A stretch of DNA of 64,000 bases. Origin: Halomonas salinarum (GTDB lineage: Bacteria; Pseudomonadota; Gammaproteobacteria; Pseudomonadales; Halomonadaceae). Of the stretch, positions 19,811 through 28,541 are shown one piece after another; position 1 is the first letter of the stretch; each line of letters opens with the position of its first letter. The DNA lies in the NCBI RefSeq assembly GCF_012062845.1, contig NZ_WWNB01000011.1, positions 1-64,000 of the forward strand, written 5' to 3'. Under the pieces are notes generated by a model. The model worked only from the letters and a program-made list of their open reading frames with translations, was not told the DNA's origin and searched no databases. The position numbers were made by a program, and so were the translations under genes.

Positions 19811-22689
19811 TTCAGCACTTCGACCCCCGCCAGCAGCACGAAAAGGCACTTTCCAAGGACCTGGGCACCCCGGCTCCCGCCGCCGACGCGGCCCCCGTCC
19901 GCCTCGAGATCGATGGCGTAGCGATCAGTGTGCCCGAGGGCACCTCGGTGCTGCGCGCCGCGGCCCTGGCCGACATCAACATCCCCAAGCTGTGCGCTAC
20001 CGACAGCCTCGAGGCCTTCGGCTCCTGCCGGCTGTGCGCCGTCCAGGTCGAGGGCAAGCGCGGCACGCCGGCGGCCTGCACCACCCCGGTCGCCGAGGGC
20101 ATGAAGGTCACCACCCAGAACGAGCGCCTGGCCCGGCTGCGCCGCAACGTCATGGAGCTCTACATCTCCGACCACCCGCTGGACTGCCTGACCTGTCCGG
20201 CCAACGGCGACTGCGAACTGCAGGACATGGCCGGCGCGGTGGGCCTGCGCGAGGTACGCTACGGCTTTACGGGCGAGAACCATCTGGCCGCCGAAAAGGA
20301 TCACTCCAACCCCTATTTCAGCTTCGACCCCAGCAAGTGCATCGTCTGCTCGCGCTGCGTGCGCGCCTGCGAGGAGGTCCAGGGCACCTTCGCGCTGACC
20401 ATCGACGGCCGGGGCTTCGACTCCAAGGTGGCGGCCGGCCAGGACGAGGCCTTCATGGACTCCGAGTGCGTGTCCTGCGGCGCCTGCGTGCAGGCCTGCC
20501 CGACCTCGACGCTGATGGAGAAGAGCGTCATCGACTCAGGCCAGCCCGAGCACAGCGTGATCACCACCTGCGCCTACTGCGGCGTGGGCTGCTCCTTCGA
20601 GGCCCAGATGAAGGGCGATCAGCTGGTGCGCATGGTCCCCTACAAGGGCGGCGACGCCAACCACGGCCACTCCTGCGTCAAGGGCCGCTTCGCCTTCGGC
20701 TATGCGACCCACCCGGATCGCATCACCACACCGATGATCCGCGACACCATCGACGAGCCCTGGCGGCCGGTCGGCTGGGAGGAGGCGATCGCCTTCGCCG
20801 CCGAGCGCCTGAAGGCGATCCAGGCCGAACACGGCCGCGAGAGCATCGGCGGCATCACCTCCTCGCGCTGCACCAACGAGGAAACCTACCTGGTGCAGAA
20901 GCTGATCCGCGCGGCCTTCGGCAACAACAACACCGACACCTGCGCGCGGGTCTGCCACTCACCCACCGGCTACGGCCTCAAGACCACCCTCGGCGAGTCC
21001 GCCGGCACCCAGACCTTCGACTCGGTGATGCAGGCCGACGCCATCATCGTGATCGGCGCCAACCCCACCGACGCCCACCCAGTGTTCGGCTCGCTGATGC
21101 GCAAGCGGCTGCGCCAGGGCGCCTCGCTGATCGTCGCCGACCCGCGGCGCATCGACCTGCTCAAGACGCCCCACCTCGAGGACGCCCAGCATCTGCCGCT
21201 GCGCCCGGGCACCAACGTGGCGCTGGTCAACGCCCTGGCCCATGTGGTGGTCAACGAGGGGCTCGAGGATCACGACTTCATCGCCGCGCGCTGCGATACC
21301 GAGGCCTATCGCGCCTGGCGCGACTTCATCAGTGAGGAGCGACACTCCCCCGAGGCCAGCGAGGCGACCACCGGCGTGGCCGCCGAGGCCGTGCGCCATG
21401 CCGCGCGTACCTACGCCACGGCCGGCAATGGCGCCATCTACTATGGCCTCGGCGTCACCGAGCACAGTCAGGGCTCGACCATGGTGATGGGCATCGCCAA
21501 CCTGGCGCTGGCCACCGGTAACATCGGCCGCGAAGGCGTGGGCGTGAACCCGCTGCGCGGCCAGAACAACGTCCAGGGCTCCTGCGACATGGGCTCCTTC
21601 CCCCATGAACTGCCGGGCTACCAGCATGTCGCCGACGTCGCGGCTCGCGGGCGCTTCGAGGCCGCCTGGGGTGTCGCGCTCGACGACGAGCCGGGGCTGC
21701 GCATTCCCAACATGTTCGACGCCGCCATCGAGGGCAGCTTCAAGGCGCTCTATGTGCAGGGCGAGGACATCGCCCAGTCCGATCCCAATACCCAGCATGT
21801 GGAGGCGGCGCTGTCCTCGCTTCAGTGCCTGATCGTCCAGGATATCTTCCTCAATGAGACCGCCAAGTACGCCCATGTGCTGCTGCCGGGTTCGAGCTTT
21901 CTGGAGAAGGACGGCACCTTCACCAACGCCGAGCGACGCATCAACCGCGTGCGCAAGGTGATGCCGCCGCAGGCCGGCAAGGCCGACTGGGAGGTCACCG
22001 TCGAGCTGTCCCGGGCGCTCGGCTACCCCATGGACTACACGCATCCGTCCGAGATCATGGACGAAGTCGCCCGGCTCACGCCGAGCTTCGCCGGGGTCAG
22101 CTACGAAAAACTCGATGAGTGCGGCAGCCTGCAGTGGCCCTGCAACGCCGAGCATCCCGACGGCACCCCGACCCTGCACGAGGTCGACTTCCCGCTCGGC
22201 CGCGGCCGCTTCGCGATCACCGAGTACATGGCCAGCGAGGAACGCGCCAACCGCCACTTCCCGCTGCTGCTGACCACCGGGCGGATCCTCTCCCAGTACA
22301 ATGTCGGCGCCCAGACCCGCCGCACCGACAACCAGGTGTGGCACGACGAGGACGTGCTCGAGCTGCATCCCTCGGATGCCGAGGTGCGCGGCATCAAGGA
22401 CGGCGACTGGCTGGGCATCACCAGCCGTGCCGGCCAGACGGTACTGCGCGCAAGGCTCAGCGAGCGCATGCAGCCCGGCGTGGTCTACACCACCTTCCAC
22501 CACCCGGGCAGCGGCGCCAACGTGATCACCACCGACAGCTCCGACTGGGCCACCAACTGCCCCGAATACAAGGTGACCGCGGTACAGGTGGAGAAAGTCA
22601 GCCGCCCCTCCGCATGGCAGCGGCGCTTCAACGAGGTCGATCGGGCGCAGCAGGCGTACCTGGCCACGGCCCGGGAGGCGACGTCATGA
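19807..22689 (+). CDS. fdsA: NAD-dependent formate dehydrogenase, catalytic alpha subunit
   Basis: The 960-residue subunit that oxidises formate to CO2 at a bis-molybdopterin guanine dinucleotide centre. From the N-terminus: a 2Fe-2S ferredoxin domain (CRLCAVQVEGKRGTPAAC, in part), the His-Cys3 cluster region (DCLTCPANGDCELQ), two ferredoxin clusters (CIVCSRCVRACEE and CVSCGACVQACP), then the molybdopterin oxidoreductase domain with its own cluster (CAYCGVGCSF). The active-site residue is cysteine, not selenocysteine: TCARVCHSPT, near residue 383, with the partner His after it. A C-terminal molybdopterin dinucleotide-binding domain follows. It overlaps fdsB and fdhD by 4 bases each. Confidence 0.96.
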   Translation: MIQHFDPRQQHEKALSKDLGTPAPAADAAPVRLEIDGVAISVPEGTSVLRAAALADINIPKLCATDSLEAFGSCRLCAVQVEGKRGTPAACTTPVAEGMKVTTQNERLARLRRNVMELYISDHPLDCLTCPANGDCELQDMAGAVGLREVRYGFTGENHLAAEKDHSNPYFSFDPSKCIVCSRCVRACEEVQGTFALTIDGRGFDSKVAAGQDEAFMDSECVSCGACVQACPTSTLMEKSVIDSGQPEHSVITTCAYCGVGCSFEAQMKGDQLVRMVPYKGGDANHGHSCVKGRFAFGYATHPDRITTPMIRDTIDEPWRPVGWEEAIAFAAERLKAIQAEHGRESIGGITSSRCTNEETYLVQKLIRAAFGNNNTDTCARVCHSPTGYGLKTTLGESAGTQTFDSVMQADAIIVIGANPTDAHPVFGSLMRKRLRQGASLIVADPRRIDLLKTPHLEDAQHLPLRPGTNVALVNALAHVVVNEGLEDHDFIAARCDTEAYRAWRDFISEERHSPEASEATTGVAAEAVRHAARTYATAGNGAIYYGLGVTEHSQGSTMVMGIANLALATGNIGREGVGVNPLRGQNNVQGSCDMGSFPHELPGYQHVADVAARGRFEAAWGVALDDEPGLRIPNMFDAAIEGSFKALYVQGEDIAQSDPNTQHVEAALSSLQCLIVQDIFLNETAKYAHVLLPGSSFLEKDGTFTNAERRINRVRKVMPPQAGKADWEVTVELSRALGYPMDYTHPSEIMDEVARLTPSFAGVSYEKLDECGSLQWPCNAEHPDGTPTLHEVDFPLGRGRFAITEYMASEERANRHFPLLLTTGRILSQYNVGAQTRRTDNQVWHDEDVLELHPSDAEVRGIKDGDWLGITSRAGQTVLRARLSERMQPGVVYTTFHHPGSGANVITTDSSDWATNCPEYKVTAVQVEKVSRPSAWQRRFNEVDRAQQAYLATAREATS

Positions 22690-23528
22690 AGCGGGAGCGC
22701 GCCACGGCGCCTGCCCTACCTGTGCGCTACCAGCATGTCGAGGTGCATCGTGGCGCCTCGGGCTGGTATCGCGACGACGCCGACGACGCCCTGGCCCTCG
22801 AGGTACCGGTGGCGCTTGCCTACAACGGCATCTCCCACGCGGTGATGATGGCAAGCCCCGCCGATCTCGAGGACTTCGCGCTGGGCTTCAGCTTAAGCGA
22901 GGGCATCCTTGCCCACCGCCACGAGTGCTACGACCTGGTGGTGCAGGAGGAACCCCAGGGGATGTCGGTGCACCTGACGATCGCCAGCCGGCGGCTGGCG
23001 GAGCTCAAGGAGCGCCGCCGCAGCCTGGCCGGGCGCACCGGCTGCGGCCTGTGCGGTACCGAGGCGCTGGATCAGGCGATCCGCCCGATCCCCTCTGTGC
23101 GCGCTTCGCTGCCGAGCGACGCCGCCATCCAGCGAGCCCTCGGGGCGCTGGCCGACCACCAGGCGCTGCAGGCGGCCACCGGGGCCAGCCACGGCGCCGC
23201 CTGGTGCGACGCCGACGGCCACATCCAGCGGGTACGCGAGGACGTGGGCCGCCACAACGCCCTGGACAAGCTGATCGGCGCCCTGGCCCGCGAGGGCGGA
23301 CCAGGCGAGAACGGCTTTGCTCTGATCTCGAGCCGGGCCAGTTACGAAATGGTGCACAAGAGTGCCAGTGCCGGCTTTGGTGCCCTGGTGGCCGTCTCGG
23401 CGGCCACGGCACTGGCGGTGGAACAGGCCCGCGAGGCCGGGCTGATGCTGGTCGGCTTCGCCCGCCCCGGCCGCCACCTGGTCTATCACCGCCCCACCGG
23501 CACGGCGCCGGTGCGGGCCCACGGTTGA
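22686..23528 (+). CDS. fdhD: formate dehydrogenase sulfurtransferase FdhD
   Basis: A 280-residue accessory protein that passes sulfur from a cysteine desulfurase to the molybdenum cofactor of FdsA; without it the enzyme is inactive. The persulfide loop cysteines are seen in TGCGLCGTEAL (Cys119 and Cys122). Other family motifs are REDVGRHNALDKLIG and SSRASYEMVHKSA. The ATG overlaps the fdsA stop by 4 bases. It is the equivalent of fdsC in the fdsGBACD nomenclature. Confidence 0.95.
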   Translation: MKRERATAPALPVRYQHVEVHRGASGWYRDDADDALALEVPVALAYNGISHAVMMASPADLEDFALGFSLSEGILAHRHECYDLVVQEEPQGMSVHLTIASRRLAELKERRRSLAGRTGCGLCGTEALDQAIRPIPSVRASLPSDAAIQRALGALADHQALQAATGASHGAAWCDADGHIQRVREDVGRHNALDKLIGALAREGGPGENGFALISSRASYEMVHKSASAGFGALVAVSAATALAVEQAREAGLMLVGFARPGRHLVYHRPTGTAPVRAHG

Positions 23529-23538
23529 GGAGTCGAGA

Positions 23539-23781
23539 ATGTCGTACGATCAAAGCCAGACGCTGGTTCACATGGTCAACCAGATCGCCGCCAACCTGAG
23601 CGGCGGGCGCGAAACGGCCGAGGCCGTGAACGGTATCTGCGCCCACCTGGAGAAGTTCTGGGCCAGGGCCATGAAACAGCGCATCGTCGCCTGCCTCGAC
23701 GAGCCGGACTGCGGCCTGGGGCCCCTGGCCCGCCAGGCCGTGACGCGCTTGGCCGAACGTCGGGCCAACCAGATTGCCTGA
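23539..23781 (+). CDS. fdsD: formate dehydrogenase delta subunit
   Basis: A short 80-residue protein of the FdsD family (PF11390), a small subunit or assembly factor that binds the FdsGBA complex in Rhodobacter and Cupriavidus. The family pattern is seen as VHMVNQIAANL near the start and HLEKFWARAMKQRIV in the middle. It starts 10 bases after fdhD with an SD (TGAGGAG) and closes the operon; an intrinsic terminator follows 18 bases later. Confidence 0.92.
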   Translation: MSYDQSQTLVHMVNQIAANLSGGRETAEAVNGICAHLEKFWARAMKQRIVACLDEPDCGLGPLARQAVTRLAERRANQIA

Positions 23782-23798
23782 CCCGCAGGAATGCAGCA

Positions 23799-23824
23799 GG
23801 GCCGCCTCCCGGGCGGTCCTTTTT
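23799..23824 (+). terminator. intrinsic terminator of the fds operon
   Basis: An 8-bp GC-rich stem with one G-U pair (GGGCCGCC / GGCGGTCC), a 5-base loop and five T residues (23820-23824), directly after fdsD. Confidence 0.88.
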
Positions 23825-23990
23825 CATGACCCCCGGGCTCGATGCCCTGCTTCATCGTCCCTCCTGATGCCTGATTACGCGACGGCCGGTGGCCACGCAC
23901 GCGTGGTTCGGTGATGCGCGGCGGATCATGAGGCGTCGACGCCTGACACTCGCGGTGATTGCTCTAGGTGCGCGCGGCCACGACGGCTGC

Positions 23991-24006
23991 GTGCGTGAAT
24001 CCGCAC
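23991..24006. promoter_or_regulatory. candidate DctD-type upstream activator site A
   Basis: GTGCGTGAATCCGCAC: 5-bp perfect arms (GTGCG / CGCAC) around six bases. The GTGCGG-N4-CCGCAC form resembles DctD activator sites as I remember them. The centre is about 148 bases before the predicted sigma-54 start, a normal enhancer distance. Confidence 0.55.
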
Positions 24007-24024
24007 ACCACAGAGCCGACACTT

Positions 24025-24040
24025 GTGCGGAACTCCAGAC
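24025..24040. promoter_or_regulatory. candidate DctD-type upstream activator site B
   Basis: GTGCGGAACTCCAGAC: the left half is identical to the reverse complement of site A's right half (GTGCGG), and the right half is degenerate (4 of 6). It lies within a longer imperfect dyad beginning TTGT and ending ACAA (24023-24042). It is centred 34 bp from site A, about three helical turns, as with tandem cooperative enhancer sites. Confidence 0.5.
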
Positions 24041-24119
24041 AAACACCCTTCATACCTTTTCGACCTTGGTCGGAAACGATTTTTTCAACATCATGATATA
24101 AAAGGCGATATAGCTCATA

Positions 24120-24135
24120 TGGCATGTGGATTGCT
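24120..24135 (+). promoter_or_regulatory. sigma-54 promoter of the TAXI-TRAP operon
   Basis: TGGCATG-N4-TTGCT matches the sigma-54 consensus TGGCACG-N4-TTGCW at every fixed base except one (T for C), with correct spacing between the GG (-24) and GC (-12) elements. The start would be near 24146, giving a leader of about 44 bases. A short dyad (GCTCTA-AC-TAGAGC, 24133-24146) overlaps the start and could be an additional control site. Confidence 0.8.
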
Positions 24136-24189
24136 CTAACTAGAGCGCCAATACGATTATCCCAAGGCAACAACAAAAGAGGACGTCGC

Positions 24190-25224
24190 ATGTCAGCTCA
24201 CAAGTACTCTTCCAAGGCCGCTTCCACGCTTACTCCCAAGCGCCATACTGCCCGCCGCCTGGCCCTTGCGTCCGGCGTGATGCTGGGTGGCCTGATGATG
24301 GTCAGCGCCGCTCAAGCCGACCGCAGCGAATGGCCGGAGAGCTTCACCGTGGGTACCGCCAGCCAGGGTGGCACCTACTTCGTCTACGGTTCCGGCTGGG
24401 CCAACCTGATCGCCGACGAGCTCGGCCTGTCCGGCGGTGGCGAGATCACCGGCGGCCCGACCCAGAACCTGGCGCTGGTGCACAGCGGCGAAATCGCCTT
24501 CGGCCTTGCCACCATGGGGCCGGCCGCCGATGCGGTGAACGGCAAGAGCCCGCTGGCACCGGGGCTGAAGATGGATAACGTCTGCGCCATGTTCCCGATG
24601 TATGAGACCCCGTTCTCGATCGCCACACTGGCAAGCTCCGGCATTGACTCGATCAGCGAGATTCCGGATGGCGCAACCATCGGCTTTGGCCCGGCCGGCT
24701 CCACGTCAGACACCTATTTCCCGCTGATCCTCGAGGAGCTGGGCGTCGATTTTGAGCGTCGCAACGGTGGCTGGAACGACCTGGGTGGCCAGCTGCAGGA
24801 CGGCCTGGTGGATGTCATCGCTTTCGCCGCCGGCATCCCGATTCCGGCCGTCAGCCAGCTCGAGGTGCAGACCGACGTCAACATCATCGAGTTCACCGAA
24901 GAAGAGCAGGACAAGGCCACTGCCGCCTTCCCGGTGTCCGAGTTCACCATTCCGGCCAGCACCTATTCCACCCTGGAAGAAGATGCCAATGCCGTTTCCA
25001 TGTGGAACTTCGCCATCGCCGGTTGTGACCTGCCGGAAGATCTGGTCTACGAAGCGACCAAGATCACCATGGAAAACAACGACAAGATGATGTCGGTGCA
25101 CCGCAGTGCCGCAACCACCATTCCGGAAAACGTCGGCAAGAACCAGGTGCTGCCGTTCCATCCGGGCGCTGCACGCTGGTACGAAGAGAACGGTTACGAG
25201 ATCGACCCCGCGCTGATCAAGTGA
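24190..25224 (+). CDS. TAXI-family TRAP solute-binding protein
   Basis: A periplasmic binding protein of 344 residues from the TAXI branch of TRAP transporters. A twin basic/hydrophobic signal peptide (residues about 1-44, ending SAAQA-DRSEW) is followed by the TAXI start VGTASQGGTYFVYGSGWA (in part). It delivers ligand to the fused permease encoded next. Substrates of TAXI proteins are mostly unknown (glutamate and dicarboxylates are described for a few). The ATG at 24190 has a strong SD (AGAGGA). It stands behind a sigma-54 promoter, so expression should need an NtrC-class activator such as DctD. A hairpin after the gene may raise its mRNA level above that of the permease. Confidence 0.9.
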   Translation: MSAHKYSSKAASTLTPKRHTARRLALASGVMLGGLMMVSAAQADRSEWPESFTVGTASQGGTYFVYGSGWANLIADELGLSGGGEITGGPTQNLALVHSGEIAFGLATMGPAADAVNGKSPLAPGLKMDNVCAMFPMYETPFSIATLASSGIDSISEIPDGATIGFGPAGSTSDTYFPLILEELGVDFERRNGGWNDLGGQLQDGLVDVIAFAAGIPIPAVSQLEVQTDVNIIEFTEEEQDKATAAFPVSEFTIPASTYSTLEEDANAVSMWNFAIAGCDLPEDLVYEATKITMENNDKMMSVHRSAATTIPENVGKNQVLPFHPGAARWYEENGYEIDPALIK

Positions 25225-25248
25225 TCCGCTGACAAGCACCATCCTCCC

Positions 25249-25279
25249 GGCCCTGGCCTGCATCTGAAGGGCCGGGGCC
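25249..25279 (+). other. intercistronic stem-loop between TAXI binding protein and permease
   Basis: A 10-bp stem with one mismatch (GGCCCTGGCC / GGCCGGGGCC) around an 11-base loop, without a T-run. Such hairpins after binding-protein genes often protect the upstream mRNA, so that binding protein exceeds permease. Confidence 0.55.
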
Positions 25280-25307
25280 TCACCTCTCACTCAAGGGTGA
25301 ACCTCCC

Positions 25308-27503
25308 ATGAGCAAGTCATCACCACAGGGTCCTGCGTCCGAGGCGAACTCACCCTCGAGCAAAGAGCCCGAGTCTATCGCCCAGGGCGTCGACGAGGAT
25401 GTCATCGAATCCAACCGTCGCCTCTTCACCGGCTGGCAATGGTGGTTGTTCGGCATCGCAGCCGTTCTGTATTCCACCTTCCATCTGGTCTCCCTGAACA
25501 TCTATCCGCTCGAGACCTGGTCGTTTCGGATCGTGCACATCTGCGGCGCCCTGGTACTCGGCTATGGACTCTATGCTGGCACTCGCTTCGCCGATGACAG
25601 CAACCCGGCCAGCAGCCGTGGCATCCGGATACTCGGCTATGCCTTGCTGCTGCCGGCCCTCTATTCGCTTATCCAGGTCTTGCTGATGCAGCAGACCATG
25701 GCCGGCGAGGCCATGCGCATCGAGCCCGCGGTCGAGCATTGGCACTTTGGCCTGCCGCTGCTCGTCGCCACCAGTGCCGCCATCGTGCTGTCCTGGGCCA
25801 CCCGTCAGGTGCGCACCGGCATCAGTGCGCCGGACCTGGTGCTGATGATCTGCGCCATCGCAAGCGCCGGCTACTTCCTGGTCATGTACAACTCGCCGCT
25901 GCGCATGTCGACCGGCACCACCTTTGCCCCCATTGGCATCTCCTATGCGGCCATCGCCGGTTCGCTGCTGATTCTCGAGCTGACCCGTCGGGTCGCCGGC
26001 CTGGCGCTGGTGATCATCTCCGCGGTCTTCCTCACCTATGTGTTCGCTGGCCCCTACCTGCCGGGCTTCCTCGGCTACCCGGGGCTCTCGGTGGGCCGCT
26101 TCTTCAGCCAGGTCTATACCGACGCCGGCATCCTCGGTCCGACCACTGCCGTATCGTCGACCTATATCATTCTGTTCATCATCTTCGCCGCCTTCCTGCA
26201 GGCCTCGAAGGTCGGTGACTACTTCGTCAACTTCGCCTTTGCCGCTGCCGGTCGTGCCCGGGGTGGCCCCGCCAAGGTGGCGATCTTCGCCTCCGGCCTG
26301 ATGGGCATGATCAATGGCACCAGCGCCGGCAACGTGGTCTCCACCGGCTCGCTGACCATCCCGCTGATGAAGAAGGTCGGCTACCCGGCACGCAGTGCCG
26401 GCGCTATCGAGGCCGCCGCCTCCACTGGCGGTCAGATCATGCCGCCGATCATGGGCGCCGGCGCCTTCATCATGGCCGAGATCACCGGGATCCCGTATAC
26501 CGAGATCGCCATTGCCGCGATCATCCCCTCGATCCTGTATTTCGCCTCGGTCTACTTCATGGTCGACTTCGAGGCGGCCCAAAAGGGCATGCGCGGCATG
26601 CGCAAGGACGAGATCCCGCTGTTCTCGAAGCTGGTCAAGCAGGTCTACCTGTTCGCACCGATCATCATCCTGATCGCGGCCCTCTTCATGGGTTATTCGG
26701 TGATTCGCGCCGGCACCCTGGCCACCGCCTCGGCCGCCGTGGTGAGCTGGATCTCGCCCAACAAGATGGGTATCCGTGCCATCCTCAAGGCGATGGAACT
26801 GGCCAGCACCATGGCCATCCAGATCATCGCCGTCTGTGCCTGTGCCGGCATCATCGTCGGCGTGATCTCGCTGACCGGCGTCGGCGCGCGCTTCTCATCG
26901 CTGCTGCTCGGCCTGGCCGGCGTCAGCCAGCTGCTGGCGCTGTTCTTCGCCATGTGTATCTCGATCCTGCTGGGCATGGGCATGCCGACCACGGCCGCCT
27001 ATGCGGTGGCGGCATCGGTGGTGGCCCCCGGCCTGATCGACATCGGCATCCAGCCGCTGATCGCGCACTTCTTCGTGTTCTATTTTGCGGTGGTCTCGGC
27101 GATCACACCGCCGGTGGCACTTGCCTCCTACGCGGCCGCGGGTATCTCCGGCGCCAACGCCATGCAGACCTCGGTGACCTCGTTCAAGATCGGCCTGGCC
27201 GCCTACATCGTGCCCTTCATGTTCTTCTACAGCCCGGGCATCCTGATGGAAGGCTCCTGGCTGCAGATCCTCAGGGTCGGCATCACCGCGACGCTTGGCA
27301 TCGTGCTGCTGGCGGGCTCGGTACAAGCCTGGTTCTTCGGCCATGTGAACGGCCTGATCCGCCTGGCGTTGCTGGCCGGTGCCGTGTGCATGATCTACGG
27401 CGGCTTGATCACCGACCTCGCCGGTATCGCCATCGGCGTCGCCATCTTCCTGCTGCAACGCAGCAAGGGGGCCGGCGGCAACAGCGCGACCGCAACATCC
27501 TGA
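25308..27503 (+). CDS. TRAP transporter fused permease (DctQ-DctM type)
   Basis: An inner-membrane protein of 731 residues in which the small (Q) and large (M) permease subunits are fused, as is usual for TAXI systems. A hydrophilic N-terminus of about 45 residues is followed by roughly four Q-like helices and then the 12-helix DctM-like domain, with conserved stretches such as GMINGTSAGNVVSTGSLTIP, AAASTGGQIMPPIMGAGAF and LGMGMPTTAAYA (all in part). Transport is driven by the sodium gradient. The SD (AAGGGTG) precedes the ATG. It forms an operon with the binding protein 83 bases upstream, and strong terminators follow. Confidence 0.92.
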   Translation: MSKSSPQGPASEANSPSSKEPESIAQGVDEDVIESNRRLFTGWQWWLFGIAAVLYSTFHLVSLNIYPLETWSFRIVHICGALVLGYGLYAGTRFADDSNPASSRGIRILGYALLLPALYSLIQVLLMQQTMAGEAMRIEPAVEHWHFGLPLLVATSAAIVLSWATRQVRTGISAPDLVLMICAIASAGYFLVMYNSPLRMSTGTTFAPIGISYAAIAGSLLILELTRRVAGLALVIISAVFLTYVFAGPYLPGFLGYPGLSVGRFFSQVYTDAGILGPTTAVSSTYIILFIIFAAFLQASKVGDYFVNFAFAAAGRARGGPAKVAIFASGLMGMINGTSAGNVVSTGSLTIPLMKKVGYPARSAGAIEAAASTGGQIMPPIMGAGAFIMAEITGIPYTEIAIAAIIPSILYFASVYFMVDFEAAQKGMRGMRKDEIPLFSKLVKQVYLFAPIIILIAALFMGYSVIRAGTLATASAAVVSWISPNKMGIRAILKAMELASTMAIQIIAVCACAGIIVGVISLTGVGARFSSLLLGLAGVSQLLALFFAMCISILLGMGMPTTAAYAVAASVVAPGLIDIGIQPLIAHFFVFYFAVVSAITPPVALASYAAAGISGANAMQTSVTSFKIGLAAYIVPFMFFYSPGILMEGSWLQILRVGITATLGIVLLAGSVQAWFFGHVNGLIRLALLAGAVCMIYGGLITDLAGIAIGVAIFLLQRSKGAGGNSATATS

Positions 27504-27510
27504 CCGCAGA

Positions 27511-27531
27511 CCGCTCCCCACCGGGGAGCGG
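27511..27531 (+). terminator. terminator-like hairpin after the TAXI-TRAP operon
   Basis: A perfect 9-bp stem (CCGCTCCCC / GGGGAGCGG) with a 3-base loop, 8 bases after the stop codon, followed only by TTAG. It probably acts together with the stronger palindrome 30 bases further on. Confidence 0.5.
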
Positions 27532-27562
27532 TTAGCTGCCCTCATATAGCGCTGCAAAAATA

Positions 27563-27594
27563 AAACGGGGCCCCGCCATGGCGGGGCCCCGTTT
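27563..27594. terminator. bidirectional terminator, 32-bp perfect palindrome
   Basis: A perfect palindrome of 32 bases, starting AAACGGGGCCCC and centred on CCATGG, lies between the convergent TAXI-TRAP permease and metF. The A-rich left and T-rich right ends give U-tails in both directions. Confidence 0.88.
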
Positions 27595-27698
27595 CGTTGT
27601 GTCTCTACCTGAGTGCTCAATCACATGACACGGTGCGAGTGATCATCTGACAGGCGCCGGGATCAAGTGCCCGGCTCATGCCAAGGCGCATGTAAGCC

Positions 27699-28541
27699 CT
27701 ATGCCCTCAGGTTATCCAGCACCTTGAGCGAGGCCTGGGCCTGGTTGAGGGTGTAGAAGTGCAGCCCCGGGGCACCGCCATCGAGCAGCCGCTCGCAGAG
27801 ACGGGTAATCACTTCCTCGCCGAAGGCCTGGATGCTCTCGCTGTCATCACCATAGGCTTCAAGCTGCTTGCGCATCCAGCGCGGGATATCGGCCCCGCAG
27901 GCATCCGAAAAGCGCGCCAGCTTGGTGTAGTTGGTGATGGGCATGATGCCGGGGATGATCGGCACCTCGACCCCCAGCTTGCGGGCCCTCTCGACGAAGT
28001 GGAAGTAAGCGTCCGGATTGAAGAAATACTGGGTAATGGCGAGATTGGCGCCGGCCCTGGCCTTGCGCGCGAAGTTCTCGAGGTCACGCTCGAAGCTCGG
28101 CGCCTGCGGATGGCTCTCCGGGTAGGCGGCCACGGCGATCTCGAAGTGATCGCCCGTCTCCTCGCGGATGAACTCGACCAGTTCGTTGGCATAGCGAAGC
28201 TCACCGGTGCCGCCCATGCCCGAGGGCAGGTCGCCACGCAGGGCCACCAGGCTATTGATGTCGGTTTCGCGATACTGGGCCAGCAGCTCGCGCAGGGCCC
28301 CCTTGTCACTACCGACGCAGGATATATGCGGCGCGGTGTTGATGCCGGACTGGCGCATCGTATTGACGGTCTGGGTCGTGCGCGCCTGGGTCGAACCACC
28401 GGCACCATAGGTCACCGAGAAGAAGCGGGGCTCACGGGCGGCCAGGGCATCACGCACACCAAGCAGCTTCTCCTTCCCCGCGTCGGTCGTGGGCGGAAAG
28501 AATTCGAAACTGATACCTAGCGGATGCTCGACTGCGCTCAT
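27699..28541 (-). CDS. metF: 5,10-methylenetetrahydrofolate reductase
   Basis: A cytosolic FAD-containing TIM-barrel enzyme of 280 residues that reduces 5,10-methylene-THF to 5-methyl-THF, the methyl donor for methionine synthesis. The family motifs are FEFFPP near the start (catalytic Glu), SVTYGAGGS, ALRGDLP, and ITQYFFNPDAYFHFVERAR (in part). The ATG at 28541 has an SD (GAGGG) inside a possible short upstream reading frame. It is not adjacent to ahcY and metK here, but all three belong to the methyl cycle and lie within 9 kb on the same strand. Confidence 0.96.
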   Translation of the reverse strand: MSAVEHPLGISFEFFPPTTDAGKEKLLGVRDALAAREPRFFSVTYGAGGSTQARTTQTVNTMRQSGINTAPHISCVGSDKGALRELLAQYRETDINSLVALRGDLPSGMGGTGELRYANELVEFIREETGDHFEIAVAAYPESHPQAPSFERDLENFARKARAGANLAITQYFFNPDAYFHFVERARKLGVEVPIIPGIMPITNYTKLARFSDACGADIPRWMRKQLEAYGDDSESIQAFGEEVITRLCERLLDGGAPGLHFYTLNQAQASLKVLDNLRA

